Part shown: positions 26,263 to 34,427 of the stretch, one piece after another
Layout: every line of letters begins with the position of its first letter
Position numbering within the stretch: the first letter of the stretch is position 1
DNA from: an uncultured Clostridia bacterium
Lineage (GTDB): Bacteria > Bacillota > Clostridia > Oscillospirales > Acutalibacteraceae
Direction: 5' to 3'
Length of the DNA stretch: 64,000 nucleotides
Assembly (NCBI GenBank): GCA_946555465.1
Contig: CAMNST010000002.1
Span: 62,001 to 126,000, forward strand
Position numbers and translations under genes: made by a program
Notes under the pieces: generated by a model
Database searches by the model: none
Told to the model about the DNA's origin: nothing
The model's input: the letters and a program-made list of their open reading frames with translations, nothing else

Positions 26263-26717
26263 TATTCATCATTACCTTTCAGTTTGTCCATAAGATCATA
26301 AATACCCTGAGAATGGTCATAACTGTTAAAAATCTTTTCATATTCGTCTGTATTCCAGATTTCTATAACCTTACCTTTTCCTTTAAAAACAACTGTTGAT
26401 TCATTGCTGAGACCCGCGGCCTCTTTAAGGCGTTGATTCACGGTAAATCTGCCCTGGGCATCCAGAACCGCTTCTTCGGCATTATCAAGAAAACTTGTTG
26501 TTGCATCATATTTCTGATTTTCCGTGCCGTGCTGCATTGATTCATATGTTAATTCAAAATGTTCAACAGGATATAAGGTGAGACATCTGCAGCCGCGAAC
26601 AGTTACAGCAACCATATAAAATTCCTTACCTAAGCGTTCACGCCACTTTGTCGGGATAGAAAGACGACCCTTTGAATCGAGTTTATAACCGTCAAGGGTA
26701 CCTACAAATAAATGCAT
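26262..26717 (-). CDS. mraZ: Transcriptional regulator MraZ
   Basis: AbrB-fold regulator that represses the dcw operon in characterised bacteria. 151 residues from the ATG at 26717, giving the canonical MHLFVGTLDGYKLDSKGRLS, with a second DAQGRFTVNQRL repeat; both DxKGR-type motifs are present. An upstream ATG (26735) lies before the AAAGGAG ribosome site and is rejected. Candidate operator repeats lie at 26779-26820. Confidence 0.95.
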   Translation of the reverse strand: MHLFVGTLDGYKLDSKGRLSIPTKWRERLGKEFYMVAVTVRGCRCLTLYPVEHFELTYESMQHGTENQKYDATTSFLDNAEEAVLDAQGRFTVNQRLKEAAGLSNESTVVFKGKGKVIEIWNTDEYEKIFNSYDHSQGIYDLMDKLKGNDE

Positions 26718-26778
26718 ATCTTTCTCTCCTTTCATAAGTTTTACTGAACAAACAGTGGGTTTTTCATCAAATCTTTTT

Positions 26779-26820
26779 GGGATTTAATTGAATTATATGG
26801 GATTTTATTGGATTTTATCC
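26779..26820. promoter_or_regulatory. Four tandem 10 bp repeats, likely MraZ operator
   Basis: On the plus strand GGGATTTAAT, TGAATTATAT, GGGATTTTAT, TGGATTTTAT follow each other with an exact 10 bp period from 26779. MraZ is known to bind short GGG-containing repeats with 10 bp spacing near its own promoter. The block lies just downstream of the predicted transcription start (about 26823), where a bound repressor would block initiation. Orientation differs from the E. coli boxes, so assignment is inference. Confidence 0.6.
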
Positions 26821-26829
26821 CTCTACTAC

Positions 26830-26858
26830 ATTATAAAGACCCCTTATAATAAAGTCAA
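26830..26858 (-). promoter_or_regulatory. Promoter of the dcw operon
   Basis: TTGACT (26853-26858), 17 bases, TATAAT (26830-26835) on the minus strand, about 110 bases before mraZ. Confidence 0.8.
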
Positions 26859-26953
26859 GAATATTTTTTCGTGTATTAAATTTGTAACTCTTCTGTAACA
26901 TTTAACGATTCTGCATTTTTGATAAAATCGTATTTGCGTACAAATATTCATTA

Positions 26954-26982
26954 TTGAGAAACATATTAATATATGGTATAAT
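26954..26982 (+). promoter_or_regulatory. Promoter of the GPH symporter gene
   Basis: TTGAGA (26954-26959), 17 bases, TATAAT (26977-26982). Confidence 0.7.
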
Positions 26983-27015
26983 AAATTGAAATCCAAAGAA
27001 AAAAGAGGAAAAAAT

Positions 27016-28410
27016 ATGAACGATTACAAATCTACGTGGCGTGAAAAAATCGGCTACGGAATAGGAGCAGTAGGCCTTGACCTCAGTTACGGACTGTTTT
27101 ATTCCTATTTGTCATACTATTTATCAAGTGTTCTGGGTCTGAAAGAAGGCTTTTTGCTTTTGCTCACCCCGCTCGCAAGAATATGGGACGGAATAAACGA
27201 CCCCATGATGGGCACAATCGTTGACAACACAAAAACAAAAATGGGAAAATACAGGCCATGGATTTTAATCGGTGCCGTATCAAACGCCGTTGTGCTCACT
27301 CTTCTTTTTACAAGTTTCGGTATGAGCGGAACAAAACTCTATATCTACATAGCAGTTATGTACATTTTATGGGGAATGACAAACACAATGGCTGATATTC
27401 CGTATTGGTCAATGGTTCCCTCTTTCACCACAGACCCGTCAGACAGAAATCTTGTTGCAACAGTTGCAAGAACATTTTCGGGTTTAGGTCAGGGAATCAT
27501 AACAGTTATGACGCCTATCATTCTTCCGCTTCTTTCAACCGGGATGACAACCGATAAAGGCTATTCGGCAAGCGGATTTTCAAAATGGGCTTTAATCTGT
27601 GCAATAGCACTTGTAGGATTTTCTCTTACCTGTGTGCTTTCAACCAAAGAAAAGCATGTTGTATACAAGAATAATGAAAAATTTTCATTCAAAAAAATGT
27701 TTAAAGTTCTTGCAAAAAATGACCAACTTGTTGTGTTCATTATTTTTGCAATGATTTCAAATGCAGGATGGTATTTAACAAGCGGAACCGCCGTTTATTA
27801 CTTCACGGATGTTCTCGGTGAACCAAAAAGCCAGAGCCTGTTTTCAACCATCGGGGCAATAGGCTCTGTACTCGGACTTCTTGTTATTCCTATTCTTTCA
27901 AAGAAAATGAGCAAGCGAAGCATTTATCAGTTTTCTATGATTATGACAATAGTGGGATATGTTTTAATGTTCATATTCGGACCCGTACTTAAAATAACCA
28001 TTGCGCTTGATATATGCTACATACTGGCTTCAATAGGAATTGCTTCTATGTTTGTTGCCCAGACCGTTTTCCTTGCCGATATTGTTGACTACGGCGAATA
28101 CAAATCAGGCGAAAGAAACGAATCAATAACTTTCTCTATGAAAGGATTTCTGCAGAAACTTGCATACACGATACAAACAATTATTCTTTTCGGCGGTCTC
28201 GGAATTATGAACTATAACGAGCAGGTTACAACAGGTACAATCAACGATTCAACAAAATCTGCAATAGGCATTATCTGCTTTGCGGTTCCTCCTGTGCTTA
28301 TACTTATCTCTCTTATCGTTTTCAGTTTGAAATTCAAAATTCACGGTGAACTTGCAGATGAAGTTCATAATTATATTGTTGATAAAAGACAAACTGAAAA
28401 TAACAATTAA
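27016..28410 (+). CDS. GPH-family sugar:cation symporter (MelB/XylP-like)
   Basis: Twelve-segment transporter of 464 residues related to melibiose, pentoside and glucuronide symporters. N-terminal KIGYGIGAVGLDLSYGL-type start, LARIWDGINDPMMG with the conserved Asp residues, and the loop KTKMGKYRPWI are typical. The ATG at 27016 has AGAGGA six bases upstream; an in-frame ATG at 26986 overlaps the promoter region and is rejected. Substrate cannot be deduced; no glycosidase gene adjoins it. Ends in a strong terminator. Confidence 0.88.
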   Translation: MNDYKSTWREKIGYGIGAVGLDLSYGLFYSYLSYYLSSVLGLKEGFLLLLTPLARIWDGINDPMMGTIVDNTKTKMGKYRPWILIGAVSNAVVLTLLFTSFGMSGTKLYIYIAVMYILWGMTNTMADIPYWSMVPSFTTDPSDRNLVATVARTFSGLGQGIITVMTPIILPLLSTGMTTDKGYSASGFSKWALICAIALVGFSLTCVLSTKEKHVVYKNNEKFSFKKMFKVLAKNDQLVVFIIFAMISNAGWYLTSGTAVYYFTDVLGEPKSQSLFSTIGAIGSVLGLLVIPILSKKMSKRSIYQFSMIMTIVGYVLMFIFGPVLKITIALDICYILASIGIASMFVAQTVFLADIVDYGEYKSGERNESITFSMKGFLQKLAYTIQTIILFGGLGIMNYNEQVTTGTINDSTKSAIGIICFAVPPVLILISLIVFSLKFKIHGELADEVHNYIVDKRQTENNN

Positions 28411-28420
28411 GAAACGCAAA

Positions 28421-28458
28421 AAAATCCCGGTTTACAGATTTGTAAACCGGGATTTTTT
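28421..28458. terminator. Bidirectional terminator
   Basis: AAAATCCCGGTTTAC pairs perfectly over 15 bases with 28442-28456 around a six-base loop, A-run before and T-run after; serves the symporter gene and the convergent coiled-coil gene. Confidence 0.85.
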
Positions 28459-28468
28459 ATTTGCTTTA

Positions 28469-29029
28469 TTATTTGTTTTTATTCTGGCTGTTCATAATAC
28501 CATTACGGATTCTTCTTACATCCGAAAGAGCCTTGTAAAGAGAATCATCAATAGCAAGAAGAGTATCATCTGCATAGTTATTAACCGCAGTGAGCATTTC
28601 ACGTGATTTATTCTGTGCAGTTGTTACCATCTCGTTTGCCTGATTTGTTGCGTTGCCGAGAATTTCAGAAGCCTGATTCTGAGCATCTTTAATATAAGCA
28701 TCGCCCTGTTCCTTAGCCTTAGCAAGGATATCAGCAGCCTGAGCCTGTGCAGTCTGTGTAATCTGATCTCTTGCAACAAGTTCTCTTGCATCTTCCTGTG
28801 CTTTTGCAATGATGTCAGCAGCCTGTTTGTTTGCTTCTTCAAGAATATTGTTTCTTGAATCAACAATAGCCTTAGCCTGCTTTGTTTCCTGAGGCGTATT
28901 AAGACGGATATCTTCAATAATTGTTTTTATTTTGTCAACATCCACTGCGTATTTTTTGCTGAGAGGTATGGAGGTTGCATCATCAAGTACATCCTCTAAA
29001 TCTTCAAGTAAAATATCGGTATTTGTCAT
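28469..29029 (-). CDS. Coiled-coil protein of unknown function
   Basis: 186-residue soluble protein, largely helical and Ala/Gln/Glu-rich with repeating 11-residue patterns such as QAADIIAKAQEDAREL and QASEILGNATNQANEM. This resembles V-type ATPase subunit H/DivIVA-like coiled coils, which database pipelines often annotate as ATPase-related; no ATPase motif is visible. It follows coaD by one base with GGAGAAAAATAAG before the ATG, so it belongs to the rsmD-coaD operon, a common Clostridia arrangement. Function unknown; a division or envelope scaffold is a guess. Confidence 0.8.
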   Translation of the reverse strand: MTNTDILLEDLEDVLDDATSIPLSKKYAVDVDKIKTIIEDIRLNTPQETKQAKAIVDSRNNILEEANKQAADIIAKAQEDARELVARDQITQTAQAQAADILAKAKEQGDAYIKDAQNQASEILGNATNQANEMVTTAQNKSREMLTAVNNYADDTLLAIDDSLYKALSDVRRIRNGIMNSQNKNK

Positions 29030-29030
29030 C

Positions 29031-29513
29031 TTATTTTTCTCCTTTACATCTTAAATTAATATCTTCAACTATTGCTTTCGGAACAAACGGTGAAATATCG
29101 CCGTCAAGACTGCAGACCTCTTTCACCATACTTGAGGAAAGAAACATATTTTCACCTTTTGCGGTCAGAAATACGGTTTCAATCTTTCCAAAAAGACTTT
29201 TATTTATAAGTGCCTGCTGAAATTCATAATCGAAATCAGATACGGCACGAAGTCCCTTAACAATCGCAACAGCACCTTTCGCCTTGGCATAATTGACTAA
29301 AAGACCGCTGTATGTATCTATCTCTATTTTCGGACTGTCTATACATTTTTTTAACAATTCAATACGCTCGTCAACTGAAAAGGCACATCGTTTTGTGCTG
29401 TTGTTCATTACAAGAACAATTACTTTGTCAAAAAGTTCCGATGCTCTTTCTATAATATCAAGATGACCCAGCGTTACAGGATCAAAACTGCCCGGACAAA
29501 TGGCAATTTTCAT
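29031..29513 (-). CDS. coaD: Phosphopantetheine adenylyltransferase
   Basis: Penultimate step of coenzyme A synthesis. 160 residues; CPGSFDPVTLGHLDII carries the T/HxGH nucleotidyltransferase motif, followed by KGLRAVSDFDYEFQ and the C-terminal SSSMVKEV. AAAGGAG before the ATG overlaps the rsmD stop. Confidence 0.97.
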   Translation of the reverse strand: MKIAICPGSFDPVTLGHLDIIERASELFDKVIVLVMNNSTKRCAFSVDERIELLKKCIDSPKIEIDTYSGLLVNYAKAKGAVAIVKGLRAVSDFDYEFQQALINKSLFGKIETVFLTAKGENMFLSSSMVKEVCSLDGDISPFVPKAIVEDINLRCKGEK

Positions 29514-29514
29514 T

Positions 29515-30057
29515 TCAGATCTCCTTTCGGTAAAGAGTCAGTTTTGTTTTGCCATACTTCCTTACTCTGTCAGCATACCAGCCGTTAAACATTTCAGGAA
29601 GGTTTTCATCTGCCGAGGTTTCACAAACAACAATGCCTTGTGCAGACATCATCGGCAAAAGCAGCGGCAGACATTTTTCAATAAATCCTTTTTTGTAAGG
29701 CGGGTCAAGAAATGCTATGTCAAAATTATTCTTCTTCATTAAAAAAGATATTGCATCAGAGTTTATAATATCTGCCTGTTTTTCAAGTTTACAGTGTGCA
29801 ACATTATTCTGAATAACCTTTACTGCCTGCCTGTCACTTTCAACAAAAATGCATTTTCCGGCACCTCTTGAAAGCGCTTCAATTCCGAGTTGACCGGAAC
29901 CGGCAAACAAATCAAGAACCTTTTTTTCCTCAATCTCAAACTGAATCATTGAGAACAGTGCTTCTTTAACAGATTCAGTTGTGGGTCTTGTGACATCCTC
30001 GCCCGGCAGAGTTTCAAGTTTTCTGCCTCTGGCGATGCCGGTAATTACACGCATCAT
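29515..30057 (-). CDS. rsmD: 16S rRNA m2G966 methyltransferase RsmD
   Basis: N2-methylates G966 of 16S rRNA. 180 residues with the signature RVITGIARGRKL, RPTTESVKEALF, SAM site VLDLFAGSGQLGIEALSRGA and the catalytic motif DPPY. Upstream of coaD, as in most Firmicutes. Confidence 0.96.
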   Translation of the reverse strand: MMRVITGIARGRKLETLPGEDVTRPTTESVKEALFSMIQFEIEEKKVLDLFAGSGQLGIEALSRGAGKCIFVESDRQAVKVIQNNVAHCKLEKQADIINSDAISFLMKKNNFDIAFLDPPYKKGFIEKCLPLLLPMMSAQGIVVCETSADENLPEMFNGWYADRVRKYGKTKLTLYRKEI

Positions 30058-30144
30058 TTCAACTTTCCTTACTAAAGCATATACGCTTTTGCTATTATAT
30101 TATACAAACAAGGTTTTTATTAGTCAAGTCGCTTTACACTATTT

Positions 30145-31965
30145 TTACAATTTATGATAAAATTGATAAATATCGGCTGCATTCTTTTTGCTTATTGTAT
30201 TAACTTTCTGCAGTTCGTCAACTGTTGCAGCCTTTATTGCAGAAACCGTTTTGAAATGTTTCATAAGGGCTTTTGCCTTTGCATCACCTATACCGTCAAT
30301 TTTGGTTAAAGACGTTGAAAGCGAAGATTTTTTATGCTTATTATGGTGATATGTTATTGCAAAGCGGTGAACTTCTTCCTGAATGGAAGAAACAAGAGTG
30401 AACACCTGTCTGTGCGAATTTATTTCAATTTCGCCGCCGTTTACGGCAATGGCACGGGTTCTGTGTTTGCTGTCTTTAACCATACCGAATACAGGAACAT
30501 TAAGCCCCATTGACTGTATAACAGGAAGAACGGCATTGACCTGCGGTTCACCGCCGTCAAGAAGTATAAGATCAGGAAGGATTTTAAAGGTGCTTCCCTC
30601 TTCATCATTATAGTAATGATTAAATCTTCTTGTCAGCACTTCCTGCATTGACCCCACATCATTCTGACCGTCAAATCCTTTTATGGCAAATTTTTTATAA
30701 GCCTTTTTCATCGGTCTGCCGTTATGAAAAACAACCATTCCGGCAACATTGTCTGCACCGAATGTATGGGAAATATCATAAGATTCAATATATTCGGGAA
30801 CTTTTTTAAGACCAAGCAGATTTTTCAGTTCTTCGAGAGTTGCAAGTTCTCTGCCGAGTCTGCCCTGCTGTTGGGCAAGATGTTCATTTGCATTTTTTAT
30901 GCACATATTTACAATGGAAAGATGTTCGCCCTTTTGCGGATGAATTATTTCCGCTTTTCTTTGACGCTTGCTTTCAAGAAACTGTTTGAGAAGTTCTTCA
31001 TCTTCAATTTCACCGTCAACCGCAATACGCGATGGCACACGCTGACGCATAGAATAGTATCGGCCTATCAAATCAAATCGGGCCTGAGGGGCATCATCAA
31101 CAGCATCAATTATCCAGAATTCAGAATCTGTCAGTTTTCCGTATTCAAATCTTATAACCTCAAAACAGGATTTTTTATTTGAACTTACAAGTGCAAAAAC
31201 ATCTTCTTCGGGAACATTTATGGAAACAACTTTCTGCTTTTCCTCAAGATTTTTTATTGATTTTATTCTGTCACGCAGTTTTGCAGCCTCTTCAAACTGA
31301 AGGTTTTCGGAGAATATTTCCATCTGTGCCTGCATTTCGCGAACTGTTTTAACACTGCCGCCCTTCAGAAAAGCAATAGCGTCTTTAACATTATCGGCAT
31401 ATTCGCTCTGACTTATTCTTCCTGCACAGGGAGAAGCGCAAAGCCCCATAAAACCGTTAAGACACGGACGGCTTTTTCCGTAATCACGCGGAAACTGCTT
31501 GTTACACCTTGGGAGTTTAAATATTTTAAGCGTTTCATCAACCGCCTGCTTTACCGAAAAGTTTGATGTATAAGGTCCTATATAGGTTGCACCGTCATCA
31601 AGCATCTGCTTACATTCACGTATTCTGGGGAAATCGCCTTTTGTTATCTTTATATAGTTATAGCCTTTATCATCTTTAAGAAGAATATTATATTTCGGCT
31701 GATGCTGTTTTATCAGTGAACATTCAAGAACAAGCGCCTCAAATTCGCTGTCACACAGAATATAATCAAAATCATCAACATTTTCAGCCATTCTTATAAC
31801 TTTAAGAGAATGGTTTGTGTGACTTCCAAAGTAAGAAGAAACACGGTTTTTCAATTTTTTGGCTTTACCGATATATATTATCTTTTTATCTTTATTTTTC
31901 ATAATATAAACGCCCGGCTGAAGCGGCAGCGCCATTGCTTTGGCACGAAGTTCTTTCTGAGTCAA
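30145..31965 (-). CDS. uvrC: UvrABC excinuclease subunit C
   Basis: Makes both incisions in nucleotide excision repair. 606 residues: GIY-YIG domain (GVYIMKNKDKKIIYIGKA), Cys-rich region with CNKQFPRDYGKSRPC and CASPCAGR, UVR helix (~200-235), RNase H-type domain with SYDISHTFGADNVAGMV, and C-terminal helix-hairpin-helix repeats. Initiates at TTG 31965, seven bases after GGAGG. Confidence 0.97.
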   Translation of the reverse strand: MTQKELRAKAMALPLQPGVYIMKNKDKKIIYIGKAKKLKNRVSSYFGSHTNHSLKVIRMAENVDDFDYILCDSEFEALVLECSLIKQHQPKYNILLKDDKGYNYIKITKGDFPRIRECKQMLDDGATYIGPYTSNFSVKQAVDETLKIFKLPRCNKQFPRDYGKSRPCLNGFMGLCASPCAGRISQSEYADNVKDAIAFLKGGSVKTVREMQAQMEIFSENLQFEEAAKLRDRIKSIKNLEEKQKVVSINVPEEDVFALVSSNKKSCFEVIRFEYGKLTDSEFWIIDAVDDAPQARFDLIGRYYSMRQRVPSRIAVDGEIEDEELLKQFLESKRQRKAEIIHPQKGEHLSIVNMCIKNANEHLAQQQGRLGRELATLEELKNLLGLKKVPEYIESYDISHTFGADNVAGMVVFHNGRPMKKAYKKFAIKGFDGQNDVGSMQEVLTRRFNHYYNDEEGSTFKILPDLILLDGGEPQVNAVLPVIQSMGLNVPVFGMVKDSKHRTRAIAVNGGEIEINSHRQVFTLVSSIQEEVHRFAITYHHNKHKKSSLSTSLTKIDGIGDAKAKALMKHFKTVSAIKAATVDELQKVNTISKKNAADIYQFYHKL

Positions 31966-32074
31966 ATGCTCACCTCCGAAAACATATTTATCTATATTAT
32001 TTTAACACAAATAAACAAAAAAATAAAGGCAGCAAAGCAATGAGCCTTGCTGCACATTTTATATGGAACCAATC

Positions 32075-32338
32075 TTATTCGGTAAAACCTGATTTAACGA
32101 GAGAAACAAGACCTTCAACAGCAGCCTCTTCATCTGAACCATCAGCAATAATGCGGATATCTGTTCCGCCCATAATACCGAGAGAAAGAACACCTAAAAG
32201 GCTTTTTGCATTAACTCTTCTTTCTTCCTTCTCAACCCATATTGAAGATTTGAATTCATTCGCTTTCTGAATAAAGAAAGTAGCAGGACGAGCATGTAAA
32301 CCAACTTGATTTTCAACCTTAACATCTTTAACGAACAT
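32075..32338 (-). CDS. ptsH: HPr-family phosphocarrier protein
   Basis: Phosphotransferase-system carrier of 87 residues. His15 in NQVGLHARPA is the PTS phosphorylation site and Ser46 in NAKSLLG is at the position phosphorylated by HPr kinase in Firmicutes, so both catalytic and regulatory sites are present (Crh proteins lack the His). No enzyme I gene is next to it. Preceded by a promoter at 32410-32437 and a leader of about 65 bases. Confidence 0.9.
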   Translation of the reverse strand: MFVKDVKVENQVGLHARPATFFIQKANEFKSSIWVEKEERRVNAKSLLGVLSLGIMGGTDIRIIADGSDEEAAVEGLVSLVKSGFTE

Positions 32339-32409
32339 AACAATAACCTCTCATTCCTAAAAAAATACAATATGTTGTGTAAATATTATAATATCTTTCT
32401 TCTTTACAT

Positions 32410-32437
32410 ATTATACCACCAAAATTATTTCGGTCAA
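32410..32437 (-). promoter_or_regulatory. Promoter of the HPr gene
   Basis: TTGACC (32432-32437), 16 bases, TATAAT (32410-32415) on the minus strand. Confidence 0.65.
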
Positions 32438-32517
32438 CCGATTAAGCGCAACTTCGTTTGACTTGTTAATTACAAACAAAATCAAAACGTCTTATTTGTG
32501 CAATTTACACATATTTT

Positions 32518-33249
32518 TTACCCTTTTTTCAAATTCGACAAAAAGTTCAAATCTTTTTCTGACAAATCAGCGTTTTCAAGCATATCTCTTCTTCTGTAAA
32601 AAGTGCGTTCAAGAGAACGTTCTCTGCGCCATTCATTAACTTTGGCATGATGGCCCGACAGCAAAACATCCGGAACTTTTCTGCCCTGCCATTCGCTTGG
32701 ATGGGTATACTGCGGATATTCAAGAAGCGAGTTGAAATGACTTTCTTCTTCAAAACATTCATCATCACTCAGCACGCCCGGAAGCATTCTTGAAACAGCA
32801 TCGGCAACAATGAGTGCAGGCAGTTCTCCGCCTGTAAGAACATAATCCCCCACCGATATTTCTTCAGGTTCAAGTGCTTCTATAACCCTTTCGTCTATGC
32901 CTTCATAATGACCGCAGAGAAGAGCAATATTATCAAGTCTTGCAAGTTCCTTTACCCTGTCCTGTGTAAGTGTTTTTCCCTGCGGAGTCAGATAAATCAG
33001 ATGAGGTTTTTCGCCTATCTCGCTGCAAAGAGCCTGAAAACAGTCATAAATCGGCTGCGGTGCCATAACCATACCCATTCCGCCGCCGTAAGGCTTGTCA
33101 TCAACACGTCTGTGTTTATCAAGCGTATAATTGCGTATATCAACGCAGTTAATTTCCACATTGCCTGCCTGCCTTGCTCTGCCGATAATTGACTCACTCA
33201 TTACAGTATCGCACATATCAGGAAACAGAGTCAGAATATCAATCCTCAT
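32518..33249 (-). CDS. trmD: tRNA m1G37 methyltransferase TrmD
   Basis: Methylates G37 next to the anticodon. 243 residues; IDILTLFPDM start, DDKPYGGGMGMVMAP, the knot motif LCGHYEGIDERV and SVGDYVLTGGELP are all present. The ATG at 33249 overlaps the rimM stop region by 11 bases. Usually followed by rplS, which is not here. Confidence 0.97.
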   Translation of the reverse strand: MRIDILTLFPDMCDTVMSESIIGRARQAGNVEINCVDIRNYTLDKHRRVDDKPYGGGMGMVMAPQPIYDCFQALCSEIGEKPHLIYLTPQGKTLTQDRVKELARLDNIALLCGHYEGIDERVIEALEPEEISVGDYVLTGGELPALIVADAVSRMLPGVLSDDECFEEESHFNSLLEYPQYTHPSEWQGRKVPDVLLSGHHAKVNEWRRERSLERTFYRRRDMLENADLSEKDLNFLSNLKKG

Positions 33250-33748
33250 CAAAAAGTCCTTTCATCGCTTTAATTCTGATAACTTTATATTCAGTATTAA
33301 TTTCTTTAACAATATCGGGAGTTGCCGGTATCAGTTTATGCTTTCCCCACGATTCTGTATCATAAATATCGCATGAGCCATAATTTAAAACATCAACAAC
33401 TTTGCCGTATTCTTCTTCGGTATCAACATCAACAACATAACATCCAATGAGGTCTGCAATATAATTTGCATTTTCATCTATCTCGGCATCATCGCGGTTT
33501 CCGTAAAGAACTTTTCCTTTTAAGGTTTCTGCCTTTTCTATAGAGTCAACACCCTCCAGTTTCAGTATTGCAAAATTTTTCTGAGCCCTTACAGATAAAA
33601 CTTTAACAGGAGTTTTTCCGCTGTCATCAAGGTATAACACCTTAAACTGCTTTAAATAATCAATATCATCACACCAGAGCATCATTTTAAGTTCCCCTTT
33701 GATACCATGGGTATTATTCAGTTTTCCGACTTCCAAATATTGTTTCAT
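33239..33748 (-). CDS. rimM: 16S rRNA processing protein RimM
   Basis: 30S maturation factor that binds S19. 169 residues starting MKQYLEVGKLNNTHGIKGE, with a PRC-barrel second half (ADLIGCYVVDVDTEEEYGKV). The ATG at 33748 with AGGTGAT upstream is right; the open frame running 33 codons further upstream has no family match. Its own promoter TTGCCA (33821-33826), 17 bases, TATAAT (33798-33803) replaces transcription from the khpA-rpsP-ffh genes that normally precede it. Confidence 0.95.
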   Translation of the reverse strand: MKQYLEVGKLNNTHGIKGELKMMLWCDDIDYLKQFKVLYLDDSGKTPVKVLSVRAQKNFAILKLEGVDSIEKAETLKGKVLYGNRDDAEIDENANYIADLIGCYVVDVDTEEEYGKVVDVLNYGSCDIYDTESWGKHKLIPATPDIVKEINTEYKVIRIKAMKGLFDED

Positions 33749-33797
33749 TTTATCACCTGCGGTTATGCATAATTTATCAGCAATTTCTTTTGTCAGT

Positions 33798-33826
33798 ATT
33801 ATATATTTTTTTTGCTGCTTTGGCAA
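33798..33826 (-). promoter_or_regulatory. Promoter of rimM-trmD
   Basis: TTGCCA, 17-base spacer, TATAAT on the minus strand, divergent from the tRNA-Ala promoter 15 bases away. Confidence 0.7.
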
Positions 33827-33840
33827 TACAAAAAAGATAA

Positions 33841-33869
33841 TTGACATTTAAAAGATTATGTTATATTAT
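33841..33869 (+). promoter_or_regulatory. Promoter of tRNA-Ala
   Basis: TTGACA (33841-33846), 17 bases, TATTAT (33864-33869), 14 bases before the mature 5' end. Confidence 0.8.
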
Positions 33870-33883
33870 TTAATTGTATTTAA

Positions 33884-33959
33884 GGGGCATTAGCGCAGTT
33901 GGGAGCGCACCACACTGGCAGTGTGGGGGTCAGGGGTTCAAGTCCCCTATGCTCCACCA
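33884..33959 (+). tRNA. tRNA-Ala (GGC)
   Basis: Complete 76-base cloverleaf with encoded CCA. The anticodon loop CTGGCAG gives GGC. The acceptor stem GGGGCAT/ATGCTCC contains the G3-U70 pair that identifies alanine tRNAs. Its last 19 bases recur twice downstream, at 34098-34116 and 34253-34271. Confidence 0.95.
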
Positions 33960-34271
33960 AAAAAACAGGTACCAATTTTTGAGGTGCCTGTTTTTTTATA
34001 CAATAAAAAGGGGACTTGAAACGAACTCCGATTTGACAGACGCAGTCACATCAAATCGGGAAAAAGGTCCGGTGGACCTTTTGATAGTTGAGAAGAAAGT
34101 CCCCTATGCTCCACCAAAAAACAGGTACCAATTTTGAGGTGCCTGTTTTTTTATACAATAAAAAGAGGACTTGAAACGAACTCCGATTTGACAGACGCAG
34201 TCACATCAAATCGGGAAAAAGGTCCGGTGGACCTTTTGATAGTTGAGAAGAAAGTCCCCTATGCTCCACCA
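33941..34271. repeat. Two tandem ~156 bp cassettes bounded by tRNA-Ala 3'-end copies
   Basis: The sequence AGTCCCCTATGCTCCACCA (tRNA 3' end) ends at 33959, 34116 and 34271. Between the copies lie two nearly identical segments (repeat periods 157 and 155; differences are a couple of A/T run lengths and one G/A change). Each segment holds a terminator hairpin, a CCGATTTGA/TCAAATCGG hairpin, and an AAAGGTCC/GGACCTTT hairpin. No integrase or sound gene is inside. The layout matches tandem attachment-site duplication at a tRNA 3' end; simple unequal-crossover duplication is the alternative. Confidence 0.85.
33961..33998 (+). terminator. Terminator of tRNA-Ala
   Basis: ACAGGTACC (33965-33973) with GGTGCCTGT (33983-33991), one G-U pair, then a seven-T run. 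A second copy lies in the next repeat unit, around 34117-34154. Confidence 0.75.
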
Positions 34272-34313
34272 AAACAAAAATCCGTTCTCGCATGGGGAAC
34301 GGATTTTTGTTTT
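34271..34313. terminator. Long bidirectional terminator after the tRNA-linked repeats
   Basis: AAAACAAAAATCCGTTC (34271-34287) pairs with 34297-34313 perfectly over 17 bases around a nine-base loop. Confidence 0.85.
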
Positions 34314-34427
34314 CTATTATTCATTTTTAATGATTCAATATCTCATTATTCATTCAATCGGAACGGAAGAAAATTTTCTCAAAAACGATTGACGCAAAAT
34401 ATAGTACGACAATATTTTAAGCGGGTG

